From VBDM01 sp035519135 (GTDB lineage: Bacteria; Pseudomonadota; Gammaproteobacteria; Burkholderiales; SG8-39), in contig DATIWX010000097.1 in NCBI GenBank assembly GCA_035519135.1, positions 1 to 64,000 of the forward strand: a DNA stretch of 64,000 bases, read 5' to 3'. The translations under genes and the position numbers were made by a program. The notes under the pieces were generated by a model. That model was not told the DNA's origin. It saw nothing but the letters and a program-made list of their open reading frames with translations, and did not search any database. Within the stretch, counting starts at the first letter, position 1, and each line of letters opens with the position of its first letter. Shown one piece after another: positions 35,220-43,653 of this stretch.

Positions 35220-35308
35220 GAGGGAAAGCGGATTCAAGGACTCGTGATGCTTGCGTCGCAGAGCACTGTCAGGGGTTTGAGTAGATCGGAGCCCCGGGAC
35301 CCGGCGGC

Positions 35309-36442
35309 GTGAAGATCTACGCTGTCGGCGGCGCAGTGCGCGACGAGCTCCTGGGACTTACGGTGTCCGATCACGACTACGTGGTGGTCGGCGGCACTCC
35401 CGAGGAGATGGAAAGCCTGGGCTACAAGCCCGTGGGCAAGGACTTCCCGGTATTCCTTCATCCGAAGACCCACGAGGAGTACGCGCTCGCGCGCACCGAG
35501 CGCAAGGTCGCGCGCGGCTATAAGGGATTCCAGATACGCGCCGCGCCCGACGTGACGCTCGAACAGGACCTCGAGCGGCGCGACCTGACCATCAACGCCA
35601 TGGCGCGCGACGAGGCCGGGGGTCTGGTCGATCCCTTCGGCGGCGCGGCGGACCTGGAGCGCGGGGTGCTGCGGCACGTGAGCCCGGCTTTCGTCGAAGA
35701 CCCGGTGCGGATCCTGCGCGTCGCGCGTTTCGCGGCGCGCTTCGGCTTCGTGGTCGCGCCCGAAACCATGGCACTGATGCGCTCGATGGTGGCGGACGGC
35801 GAGGCCGACGCGCTGGTGCCCGAGCGGGTGTGGCAGGAATTCTCACGGGGGCTGATGGAGGGCGACCCCGCGCTCATGTTCGCCGTGCTGGCGCAGTCGG
35901 GGCTGCTCGGAAAGCTTCTGCCCGAGCTCGGGCTTGCGTTCGAGGATGCAAGGCCCGTGAACGATGCCGCGCGCGTGCTCGTGCGCTCGCTCCAATGCGC
36001 CGCCGTCGAGCATCTCGCCCTCGCTCCACGATTCGCCCTGGTCTTGCTCCGCGTGCCTTCCTCCGATGGTGTGAGCGCGCTGTGCGAGCGCCTCAGGGCG
36101 CCCGGCGACTGCCGCGATCTCGCGCTTCTCGCGCACCGGCACGCCGGCACCCTGTGGCACGCACACTCGCTCCGCGCGCCTGACCTCCTCGCTCTGCTCG
36201 AGCGCTGCGACGCGTTCCGCCGGCAGGAGCGCTTCGAGGAGCTGCTCGCCCTGTGCGCTTGCGCCGAGCGCGGTCTGCGCGGCTGGGCGCCGATACCCTA
36301 CCTTCCCGGCGCCGTCCTGCGGCGTGCTCTCGCCGCGGCAGCGGCCGTGGATGCCGCGGCGATCGCTTCGCGCAGCGAAAAACCGGCGATCGCCAAGGAA
36401 ATCCGTCGGGCGCGGATCGCGGCAATCGAGAAGAACGGCTAG
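35309..36442 (+). CDS. cca: CCA-adding tRNA nucleotidyltransferase without HD domain
   Basis: A 377-residue enzyme that builds or repairs the tRNA CCA end. The GTG start at 35309 gives KIYAVGGAVRDELLG; the catalytic acidic pair is in VSDHDYVVVGG, and RRDLTINAMA and DPVRILRVARFAARF follow. The bifunctional enzyme's HD phosphohydrolase block would begin after GKLLPEL, but the His/Asp motif expected there is absent (GLAFEDARPVNDAAR instead). The C-terminal half is alanine-rich and degraded relative to E. coli Cca (412). Confidence 0.92.
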   Translation: MKIYAVGGAVRDELLGLTVSDHDYVVVGGTPEEMESLGYKPVGKDFPVFLHPKTHEEYALARTERKVARGYKGFQIRAAPDVTLEQDLERRDLTINAMARDEAGGLVDPFGGAADLERGVLRHVSPAFVEDPVRILRVARFAARFGFVVAPETMALMRSMVADGEADALVPERVWQEFSRGLMEGDPALMFAVLAQSGLLGKLLPELGLAFEDARPVNDAARVLVRSLQCAAVEHLALAPRFALVLLRVPSSDGVSALCERLRAPGDCRDLALLAHRHAGTLWHAHSLRAPDLLALLERCDAFRRQERFEELLALCACAERGLRGWAPIPYLPGAVLRRALAAAAAVDAAAIASRSEKPAIAKEIRRARIAAIEKNG

Positions 36443-36444
36443 CC

Positions 36445-37893
36445 ATGGGACCCAGGAACGACGCGGCCCTGCTCGGGCGCGGGCTGGCAAGGAACCTTCT
36501 GGCCGGTGTGCGCCTCGCGCTCTTCCTTCCGGTGCGCGCGCTCGACTTCCGCGTTTCCGTGGGACAGTTCATCGCCCTCGCAAGCACCTGCTTGGCGCTA
36601 TGGCTCGCGCTGGGCCTCGTGCGCCAGGGTTTCCCTGGGGCCGTCGACTTCCGCGCGCTTACTGCGGCCCTCGCCGCGATTCCGCTCCTGTTGTGCGCCT
36701 GCATGGCAGGGGCACGGGTGTTCCGCGAGGCGCGGCTCGGCGTGGCGTTCGCCGTGGTCTTCGCCGCCGGCATCCCGACCTTCCTGACCGCCGGGACTGC
36801 CTTGGATCTTCTCTCCAGTCTCGAGACGTTCGAACCCTACGCGAGGGCTGCGGACTGGGTGTTCGTAGTCTGGGCTTTCGCCGCCGTCGTGCGCGGTCAG
36901 GTCGTTCTCACCGGCTGGCGCGGGGGTCGCTCGGCGTTCGCGCTGGCCCTGTTCGTCGGTCTGTTCGCGGTGCTCATGGAATTGGCACCCGGCGGAGACC
37001 TGTGGATCGCCACGGGAGAGGGCGAAGCCGACGACGGCGAGCCGCGCCTGACCCAGGAAGAGGTGTTCCATCTGCAGGGCAGGTTGCTCGATGAGCGGCT
37101 CGCGGCCCTAGAGCCCGAGCGTAGCGGCGTCGAGGATCTGTACTTTGTCGGGGTCGCGGCGGACAGCGGCGAGGATACTTTCTACTCGGAAGTCGCTTCG
37201 ATCAAAGAGCTGCTCGACGAGCGTTTCGACACCGCCGGCAGGTCGATCGTGCTGATCAACAACCCCGCGTCACTGACCGAGCAACCTATCGCCACGGTGA
37301 GCAACCTGAGGGCCACGCTCGCCTACCTCGGCAACACCATCGATACCGAGGAAGATATCGTGTTTCTTCACATCGCCACCCACGGCAGCAGCGACTACCA
37401 GCTGGGGTTCGACCTCCCGCCGCTCGAGCTCGACCAGCTCACCCCGAGCTCGCTCGCGCGCATGCTCGCCGACAGCGGCATCAAATGGAAGGTGATCGTG
37501 ATCTCCGCTTGCTTCGCCGGGGGCTTCGTCGAGCCCCTCAGGGACGACAATACCCTGATCATCACCGCCGCCGATGCGCTCCATCCGTCCTTCGGCTGCA
37601 GCTACGACAGCGACTACACCTGGTTCAGCGAGGCGCTCTACGACGAAGGGTTGCGCGAGACCTTCTCCTTCCCCGAGGCGTTCGATGCGGCGAAGAAAGC
37701 GGTGAGCGAACGCGAGCGCGCGGAAGGTTTTCCGCCTTCCAATCCGCAGTTCGCGATGGGAAGCGCGATGCGAGGCAAGCTCGCCGCGCTCCAGAAGCGC
37801 CTGGAGGCAGGGTACACTCCCGACCCTCAGAGAATGCGCGTGATCAGAGTGAGGACAAGCGACAGCAGGACGGTGCTGGTGAAGGGCAGGTAG
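36445..37893 (+). CDS. Membrane-anchored C13 (legumain-like) family peptidase
   Basis: A 482-residue protein starting two bases after cca. Residues 1–190 hold about five hydrophobic helices. The C-terminal half is a caspase-fold (clan CD) domain: FLHIATHGSSDYQLGF carries the catalytic His313 and WKVIVISACFAGGFVEPL the Cys356. These match the peptidase C13 dyad. The protease domain probably faces the periplasm or cytoplasm at the inner membrane. Substrate and role are unknown. The 3' end overlaps a convergent small gene by 67 bp. Confidence 0.82.
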   Translation: MGPRNDAALLGRGLARNLLAGVRLALFLPVRALDFRVSVGQFIALASTCLALWLALGLVRQGFPGAVDFRALTAALAAIPLLLCACMAGARVFREARLGVAFAVVFAAGIPTFLTAGTALDLLSSLETFEPYARAADWVFVVWAFAAVVRGQVVLTGWRGGRSAFALALFVGLFAVLMELAPGGDLWIATGEGEADDGEPRLTQEEVFHLQGRLLDERLAALEPERSGVEDLYFVGVAADSGEDTFYSEVASIKELLDERFDTAGRSIVLINNPASLTEQPIATVSNLRATLAYLGNTIDTEEDIVFLHIATHGSSDYQLGFDLPPLELDQLTPSSLARMLADSGIKWKVIVISACFAGGFVEPLRDDNTLIITAADALHPSFGCSYDSDYTWFSEALYDEGLRETFSFPEAFDAAKKAVSERERAEGFPPSNPQFAMGSAMRGKLAALQKRLEAGYTPDPQRMRVIRVRTSDSRTVLVKGR

Positions 37894-38021
37894 TAGAGCC
37901 GTCCCTTGTAGCGGACCGTGACGTCCCCAGGGAGGCGGCCCAGCCCATATTGCGACAGGCGCGGCGCGAGCGCGGTGAGAACGATGAGCGCGATCACGAG
38001 CGCGAGAACCCACTTCAGCAT
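37827..38021 (-). CDS. DUF2905 small membrane protein
   Basis: A 64-residue protein with two hydrophobic segments (MLKWVLALVIALIVLTALAP and FTSTVLLSLVLTLITRIL) around GLGRLPGDVTVRYKGRLYYL, the DUF2905 core. Function unknown. Its 3' end overlaps the C13 peptidase coding end by 67 bp on the opposite strand. Confidence 0.88.
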   Translation of the reverse strand: MLKWVLALVIALIVLTALAPRLSQYGLGRLPGDVTVRYKGRLYYLPFTSTVLLSLVLTLITRIL

Positions 38022-38043
38022 GCGGCTACTTTAACAGGAGAGG

Positions 38044-38709
38044 ATGATGATCGAGTTGTACACCTGGAGCACACCCAACGGCCGCAAGGTTTCCGTGATG
38101 CTCGAGGAATGCGGTCTCGCCTACAACGTCCACCGGATCAACATCGGCGCGGGCGAGCAGTTCGCCCCCGATTACGTGGCGATCAACCCGAACGCCAAGA
38201 TCCCTTCGATCGTCGATCCCGAGGGCCCCGGCGGCAAGCCCATCAGGATGATGGAATCGGGGGCGATCCTGATCTATCTCTCGGGGAAGACCGGAAGATT
38301 CCTGCCGAAAACTGACCGCGACAAGTACCTCGCGCTGCAATGGCTGATGTTCCAGATGGGCCACGTCGGGCCGATGTTCGGCCAGGTGCACCACTTCCTG
38401 CGCTCGGCCAAGGAGCAGGTGCCGTATGCGATCCAGCGCTACGTGAAGGAGAAGGACCGGCTCTACGGCGTGCTGGACAAGCGGCTCGGCGAGGTGGAGT
38501 ACCTCGCGGACGAGTATTCGATCGCCGACATCGCGACCTATCCCTGGGTGGCGCGCTACGACTGGCACAAGACCGACCTGAACGTTTTTCCAAACGTGAA
38601 ACGCTGGTTCGATGCGATCGGCGCGCGGCCCGCGGTGAAGCGCGGCATGGCGGTCCCCGCGCCCGCGGCGCCTAGCCCTTCCGCGCCCGCTTCACCAGGA
38701 ACGCGTTGA
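38044..38709 (+). CDS. Glutathione S-transferase (YfcG/Ure2p-like)
   Basis: A 221-residue protein with the thioredoxin-like domain MIELYTWSTPNGRKVSVMLEECG and the GSH-contact MESGAILIYLSGKTGRFLP, then the helical domain ending in the N-capping SIADIATYPWVARY. TPNGRKV is the YfcG-type active-site segment, associated with disulfide-bond oxidoreductase activity on glutathione. Starts at 38044 and 38047 are both possible; AGGAG at 38036–38040 fits the second better. The last 38 bp overlap the opposite-strand cytochrome gene. Confidence 0.92.
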   Translation: MMIELYTWSTPNGRKVSVMLEECGLAYNVHRINIGAGEQFAPDYVAINPNAKIPSIVDPEGPGGKPIRMMESGAILIYLSGKTGRFLPKTDRDKYLALQWLMFQMGHVGPMFGQVHHFLRSAKEQVPYAIQRYVKEKDRLYGVLDKRLGEVEYLADEYSIADIATYPWVARYDWHKTDLNVFPNVKRWFDAIGARPAVKRGMAVPAPAAPSPSAPASPGTR

Positions 38710-39337
38710 TCTCCTCGATCCTGAGCTGCGGCTCGTCCGGAGGATGCTGGTTGCCGACGACGCGATTCATCCACTCCATGTTCTTCTCCATGCGCGAGAC
38801 CACCGCCGGCCACTCGGTGGCGGTGTGGCGCAGCGGGTCGGGCAGCACGTGGCATTGCTCGCAGGCGAGCTTGAACGATCGGCCCTCGGCGCTCGAGAGC
38901 TCCGGATATTTCTTCGGGTCGATCGGCTTCTGAGCGTTCCCTCGCAGATACGCGAGAAGAACCTTCGCTTCCTCATCGCTCGGCGCCCGCACGCCCGCCA
39001 TCATCTCCTGCATCAGCTCGCCCATGTTGCCCTTGCCGCGCATGCGCAAGACCATGCGCTCGAAGACGGCCGGCCATTTCGCCGCGTGATGCATCGCCGG
39101 ATTGGGCAGGTTGTGGCACTGCACGCAGTACTGCACGACAAGGCGCGCGCCGCGCGACTTCGCCGCGGGAAGCTGCCGCGGCTCGAAGGTCGGCGGAAGA
39201 ATGCGCTCGAGCATCGGGCCGTGAGGGCTTTCGGCCCAGCGCTTCTTCGCCCCGGCGACGAGCTGCGCCGGGTCCTGGGCGACGGCGGCGGCCGCGAGGA
39301 CCATCGCAGCGGGGAGCGTGAGCGCGGAGCGCCGCAA
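38672..39337 (-). CDS. Periplasmic diheme cytochrome c
   Basis: A 221-residue exported protein with a signal peptide (LTLPAAMVLAAAAVAQ) and two CxxCH heme sites, YCVQCHNLPNPAMHH and ACEQCHVLPDPLRHT, in related halves that also share KWPAVFERM/EWPAVVSRM and a Met-rich stretch that may supply axial ligands. It follows the molybdopterin oxidoreductase and cytochrome b genes by a few bases and is the likely soluble electron partner. Confidence 0.9.
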   Translation of the reverse strand: MRRSALTLPAAMVLAAAAVAQDPAQLVAGAKKRWAESPHGPMLERILPPTFEPRQLPAAKSRGARLVVQYCVQCHNLPNPAMHHAAKWPAVFERMVLRMRGKGNMGELMQEMMAGVRAPSDEEAKVLLAYLRGNAQKPIDPKKYPELSSAEGRSFKLACEQCHVLPDPLRHTATEWPAVVSRMEKNMEWMNRVVGNQHPPDEPQLRIEEINAFLVKRARKG

Positions 39338-39342
39338 GCTTG

Positions 39343-40101
39343 CTACGAACCGCTGAACCAGTTGTAGCCCTGGTCTTCCCAGTATCCGCCGGGATATTCG
39401 TTTGTCACGGTCATCGCCACGATGTGCTTGGGATTCTTGAAGCCGAGCTTGGTCGGAATACGCAGCTTCATGGGGAAGCCGTACTTCGGCGGCAGGATCT
39501 CGTCGGCGAAGCGGAAGGTGAGCAGCGTCTGCGGGTGCAGCGCCGTCGCCATGTCGATGCTGGTCGAGTAGTCGTCGGCGCAGTCGAAGCCGATGTATTT
39601 CGCTGTGGTGTCGGCGCCGATGCGCTCAAGGAATGTGGAGAAGCGCACGCCGCTCCACTTGCCGATCGCGCTCCAGCCCTCGACGCAGATGTGGCGCGTG
39701 ATCTGCGAGGCCTGCGGCAGCGCGTAGAGCTCGGGCAGGGTCCAGGGTTTCTTGTCGCGGATCAGGCCGGCGAGCTCGAGCTGGTAGCTCTTGCCGTCGA
39801 CGACGGTGATCTCGTCCTCCGTGTAGAAGGCGTTGAAGGGAAAAGGCTTGGTGATCGCGCTCTCCGGGAATTCCGGGGCGAGCTTGGCCGGGCTGAAGAT
39901 CCATGCCTGGGCGCGATCGTTCCAGCGCGACATGCCTTCGAGCACCCGCTGCACGCTCTCGTCGTCGGTCAGGTTGCAGCCCGAGAGCATCGCGAGCGCG
40001 CCGAGCGACAGGCCCTGCCTGAGGAATAGGCGCCGCTCGACCGAGCGGATGAGCTTCGGCGACTGCGCCGCGAGGCTCGTTTCCATGCTGCGCTTCTTCA
40101 T
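39343..40101 (-). CDS. Tat-exported sulfite-oxidase-family molybdopterin protein
   Basis: A 252-residue YedY/MsrP-like protein. The leader contains a twin-arginine motif, ERRLFLRQGLSLGALAMLSG, with a lipobox-like LSGC after it, so it may be a Tat lipoprotein. The molybdenum-ligand Cys lies in TRHICVEGWSAIGKWSGVRF, and PPKYGFPMKLRIPTKLGFKNPKHI is the family C-terminal block. It overlaps the cytochrome b gene (ATGA). Unlike MsrPQ it is paired with a b561-type cytochrome and a diheme c. Substrate unknown; a sulfoxide or sulfur oxyanion is plausible. Confidence 0.88.
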   Translation of the reverse strand: MKKRSMETSLAAQSPKLIRSVERRLFLRQGLSLGALAMLSGCNLTDDESVQRVLEGMSRWNDRAQAWIFSPAKLAPEFPESAITKPFPFNAFYTEDEITVVDGKSYQLELAGLIRDKKPWTLPELYALPQASQITRHICVEGWSAIGKWSGVRFSTFLERIGADTTAKYIGFDCADDYSTSIDMATALHPQTLLTFRFADEILPPKYGFPMKLRIPTKLGFKNPKHIVAMTVTNEYPGGYWEDQGYNWFSGS

Positions 40102-40721
40102 GAGGCCCTCCTTGCGCGGCCGGTGATCATCGTCGGGAAGGTGCGCGGCACGAGAATCACCATGGCGATGTGAACGAGCACGATGAGCACCATCAGCGCC
40201 ATGGCGCCGAAGTGCAGGAAGCGCGCGCCTTCGTAGTCGCCCATGAACCGGCCGATTGCGTGGAACTGCACCGGCTTCCAGATGACGAGCCCCGTGAACA
40301 CGAGGACGACGAGACAAAAGAGAATGGCGAGGTAGGCGGCACGCTGCGCCGCGTTGTAGATGGACAGGTCCTCGTGGGCGAGCTTGCCGCGCAGCGCCTC
40401 CCGCAGGTCGCGCAGAACCGCGCGCGGTGTGAGCGGGAAGAGTTTCCTGCGGAAGTGTCCAGACGCGATCCCGTAGGTTACATAGACGAGGCCGTTGAGA
40501 ACCAGCAGCCACATCGCGGCGAAGTGCCACTGCAGTGCGCCGGCGAGCCAGCCTCCCAGCGTCAGCTCGTTCGGGATCCTGAAGGGGAAGAGGGGGGAGG
40601 CGTTGTAGATGCGCCAGCCGCTCGTCACCATGACGAGGATGGCGAGCGCGTTGATCCAGTGCGTGATGCGCACGACCAGCGGGTGGATCCTGACCCATTG
40701 GGTCTGCGACGGTTCCATCAT
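40098..40721 (-). CDS. Cytochrome b561-type membrane subunit
   Basis: A 207-residue four-helix cytochrome b. Candidate heme ligands are in HPLVVRITHWINALAI (helix 1), LQWHFAAMWLLVLNG (helix 2) and FLHFGAMALMVLIVLVHIAM (helix 4). It is first in a three-gene operon with the Tat molybdopterin protein and diheme cytochrome c, and probably links them to the quinone pool. Confidence 0.9.
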   Translation of the reverse strand: MMEPSQTQWVRIHPLVVRITHWINALAILVMVTSGWRIYNASPLFPFRIPNELTLGGWLAGALQWHFAAMWLLVLNGLVYVTYGIASGHFRRKLFPLTPRAVLRDLREALRGKLAHEDLSIYNAAQRAAYLAILFCLVVLVFTGLVIWKPVQFHAIGRFMGDYEGARFLHFGAMALMVLIVLVHIAMVILVPRTFPTMITGRARRAS

Positions 40722-40772
40722 AGAAGGTCCTCTTGCATCCGTTCCGCCTTGGTCGGGGCCATAGCCTACACC

Positions 40773-41918
40773 TTACAAGGCCTGCCGCCGGTCTCCCTCG
40801 CGAAAGCCAAGCAGCGGGGCCGGGAATCCGCGGCCGAAAGCGATCGCCTTGAACAACTCGCCCATCTCCGCGGGGCTTGTCAGGCGATTCGCCTGGCCGG
40901 CGAGCGGCAGGAATGCCGCGCGGTCCTCAGCCGGGGTGCGCGACATCACCTCGGTCATACCGCAGTTGACCAGGAACTGAGCCTGGCTCGTATAGCCGGC
41001 GAGCTCGAGCCCGCCCGCGCGCGCGGCCGCGGCGACGGAACTGAAATCGACGTGGCAGGTGATGTCCTGCAATCCCGGAAGGAAGAAGGGGTCCGCGTGC
41101 GCGTGGTGGCGATAGTGGCACATGAGCGTGCCTTCCTTGCGCTGCGGGTGGTAGTACTCCGCCCGCGGAAAGCCGTAATCGACGAATAGGGCGACGCCTT
41201 TCTCCAACACGCCGGCGAGCGAGCGCACGAAGCCGCGCGCGGCGAGCGGGATTTCGGTGCGGAAGCCTTCGGGAAGCTCGAGCCCGCGCGCGGCGTCGAG
41301 CAGCTCGCCGGAGGCCAGGCGCCAGGACCAGTCGAGGCGCCCGTTGCGCACGCCGACTCCGCCTTCCTCGATCTTTCCGTTCAGTGCTCGGACGACGTGA
41401 GCCGGCATGGCGTCGAGGACCTCGTTGCCGAGCACGACGCCGGAGAACGCCGGAGGCAGGCGGTTGAGCCAGGCCACGCGCTCCAGCAGATGCGGCACCC
41501 GGGCGGCAAGGGTGTCGCGGCTGCGCTCGCGCAGATCGGCGGAGAGCTCGAGGATGAGATAGTTGCGCGGAGCTTTCCCGGAGCGCTCGAGCTCTTCGAG
41601 CAGCGTGGCCGCGAGCGCGCCGCTTCCCGCTCCCACTTCGAGCACCTCGTCCAGGCCGGCCTGCATTATCTGGTGCACCTGGCGCGCCAGCGTCTGCCCG
41701 TACAGCGGCGAGATCTCGGGCGCAGTCACGAAATCCCCTGCCTTGCCGAGCTTCTTCGCGCCGGCGCTGTAGTAGCCGAGGCCCGGCGCGTAGAGCGCGA
41801 GCTCCATGTAGCGCGCGAAGCTGATCCAGCCGCCGTTGGCTGCGATTTCGCCGCGGACATGCGCCGCGACGCGATCGCTGTGCGCACGCGCGTCAGGCGT
41901 AGGTTCGGGGAGCGCCAT
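40773..41918 (-). CDS. NDUFAF7-like class I SAM-dependent methyltransferase
   Basis: A 381-residue COG1565 protein. The N-terminal WISFARYMELALYAPGLGYYSAG is diagnostic, the SAM motif is VLEVGAGSGALAATLLEEL, and VLGNEVLDAMPAHVV is the family block. The mitochondrial homologue NDUFAF7 dimethylates an arginine of a complex I subunit; the bacterial target is unproven. Confidence 0.9.
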   Translation of the reverse strand: MALPEPTPDARAHSDRVAAHVRGEIAANGGWISFARYMELALYAPGLGYYSAGAKKLGKAGDFVTAPEISPLYGQTLARQVHQIMQAGLDEVLEVGAGSGALAATLLEELERSGKAPRNYLILELSADLRERSRDTLAARVPHLLERVAWLNRLPPAFSGVVLGNEVLDAMPAHVVRALNGKIEEGGVGVRNGRLDWSWRLASGELLDAARGLELPEGFRTEIPLAARGFVRSLAGVLEKGVALFVDYGFPRAEYYHPQRKEGTLMCHYRHHAHADPFFLPGLQDITCHVDFSSVAAAARAGGLELAGYTSQAQFLVNCGMTEVMSRTPAEDRAAFLPLAGQANRLTSPAEMGELFKAIAFGRGFPAPLLGFREGDRRQAL

Positions 41919-41957
41919 GTCGGGAATGGAAAGACTATTCCGGTATCATTCTAGGCC

Positions 41958-42707
41958 ATGAGCGAGTCGCTTTCAGGGAAAGTTGTGCTCGTCACCGGAG
42001 GCGCAAAGCGCGTCGGCGCTGCCATCGCGCGCCGCCTGCATCGCGGGGGCGCGAACCTGATGCTGCACTACCGCGGATCGGAACGGGAGGCCAAGGCGCT
42101 GCGCGAGGAACTAAACGCGGCGCGCGCCAATTCCGCCGCGCTGGTGCAGGCAGATCTGCTCGATGTCCACGGCCTGCCCGAGATCGTGAGAAATACCGTC
42201 AACCGCTTCGATCGGCTCGACGCGCTGGTCAACAACGCCTCGGCCTTCTTCCCTACGCCGGTCGGGGAGATGACGCCCGCCAACTGGGAAAGTCTCATCG
42301 GCGCGAATCTCAGGGCGCCGCTTTTTCTCTCGCAGGCGGCGGCGCCCCACTTGAGGAAAACCGGCGGGGCGATCGTCAATATCACCGACATCCACGCCGA
42401 ACGCCCGCTCAAGAGCTACGTGATCTACTCGATCGCCAAGACGGGGCTCGTCGGATTGACGCGCTCGCTCGCGCGCGAGCTGGCGCCCGAGGTACGCGTG
42501 AATGGAGTTGCGCCCGGCGCCGTCGTCTGGCCCGAGGACGGCTCCTGGGACGAGGTCACGCGCCAGCGCATCGTATCGCACACGCTGCTCAGGCGAACCG
42601 GTGAGCCGGACGACATTGCCCGCGCGGTCTACTATCTCATCGTCGAAGCGCCTTACGTTACCGGCCAGATCATCGCGGTCGACGGTGGAAGGAGCATCAA
42701 TATATGA
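41958..42707 (+). CDS. Pteridine reductase (short-chain dehydrogenase)
   Basis: A 249-residue SDR with the pteridine-reductase variant of the cofactor loop, TGGAKRVGAAIARRL (Arg in the loop favours NADPH). NNASAFFPTPVGEMT and the catalytic YSIAKTG (Tyr/Lys) follow. It likely reduces dihydropterin or dihydrofolate, as FolM does, or quinonoid dihydrobiopterin. It is 10 bp upstream of ttcA and probably co-transcribed. Confidence 0.9.
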   Translation: MSESLSGKVVLVTGGAKRVGAAIARRLHRGGANLMLHYRGSEREAKALREELNAARANSAALVQADLLDVHGLPEIVRNTVNRFDRLDALVNNASAFFPTPVGEMTPANWESLIGANLRAPLFLSQAAAPHLRKTGGAIVNITDIHAERPLKSYVIYSIAKTGLVGLTRSLARELAPEVRVNGVAPGAVVWPEDGSWDEVTRQRIVSHTLLRRTGEPDDIARAVYYLIVEAPYVTGQIIAVDGGRSINI

Positions 42708-42717
42708 GTATCGACCT

Positions 42718-43566
42718 ATGAACGCCCCCGAAAAGATCCATTTCACTCGCAGAGAGCGGTTCGAAGCGAACAAGCTCGAGAAACGCCTGTGCCGCCTAGT
42801 CGGCGAGGCGATCGGCGACTACGGCATGATCGCAGGAGGCGACCGCGTCATGGTGTGCCTCTCGGGAGGCAAGGACAGCTACGGCCTGCTCGACGTGCTC
42901 ATGAAGCTTCGCGAGCGCGCGCCGGTTCCCTTTGAGCTCGTCGCCGTGAACCTCGATCAGCGCCACCCGGGCTATCCCGGGCACGTCCTTCCGGGCTACC
43001 TCGCTTCGCTCGGGATTTCCTACCGCATCGAGTCGCAGGACACGTATTCGGTAGTGAAGCGCCTCGTCCCTGAAGGCGAGACGATGTGCAGCCTGTGCTC
43101 GCGTCTCCGGCGCGGCGTGCTCTACCGCGTGGCGCGGGAGCTGGGCGCGACCAAGATCGCCCTTGGCCATCATCGTGACGACATTCTCGAGACTTTCTTC
43201 CTCAACCTGTTCTTCGGCGGCAAGATGAAGGCGATGTCGCCCAAGCTCCAGTCGGACGATGGGCAGCATGTCGTGATCCGGCCGCTCGCCTACGTGGCGG
43301 AGTCCGACCTCGAGGCCTACGCCGAAGTGCGGCAGTTCCCGATCATCCCCTGCGACCTGTGCGGCTCGCAGCCGACGCTGCAGCGGAAGCAGGTGAAGCA
43401 GATGCTGCGCGAATGGGAAAAGCGCCACCCAGGGCGCGTGGACTCGATGTTCCGCGCGCTTTCCAACCTCGTGCCTTCGCATCTGATGGACAGAAGCGTC
43501 TTCGATTTCGCCGGCGTGCGCGCGGCAGGGCGGCCGTCGGGTGAAGGCGACAAGGCGTTCGACTAG
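42718..43566 (+). CDS. ttcA: tRNA 2-thiocytidine biosynthesis protein TtcA
   Basis: A 282-residue enzyme that thiolates cytidine 32 of tRNA. The PP-loop is MVCLSGGKDSYGLLDVL, and the paired CxxC motifs are ETMCSLCSRLRRG and IPCDLCGSQPTLQR, which ligate the [4Fe–4S] cluster. The ATG at 42718 gives a family-typical start. The gene order is pteridine reductase–ttcA. Confidence 0.96.
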   Translation: MNAPEKIHFTRRERFEANKLEKRLCRLVGEAIGDYGMIAGGDRVMVCLSGGKDSYGLLDVLMKLRERAPVPFELVAVNLDQRHPGYPGHVLPGYLASLGISYRIESQDTYSVVKRLVPEGETMCSLCSRLRRGVLYRVARELGATKIALGHHRDDILETFFLNLFFGGKMKAMSPKLQSDDGQHVVIRPLAYVAESDLEAYAEVRQFPIIPCDLCGSQPTLQRKQVKQMLREWEKRHPGRVDSMFRALSNLVPSHLMDRSVFDFAGVRAAGRPSGEGDKAFD

Positions 43567-43653
43567 AGAACCCGCATCAACCCGCGCCCTTCGGACTCGT
43601 TGAACAAAATGAAGCTGTCACGTTCTATGGGTAGAACGAAGGACGGAGAATCG

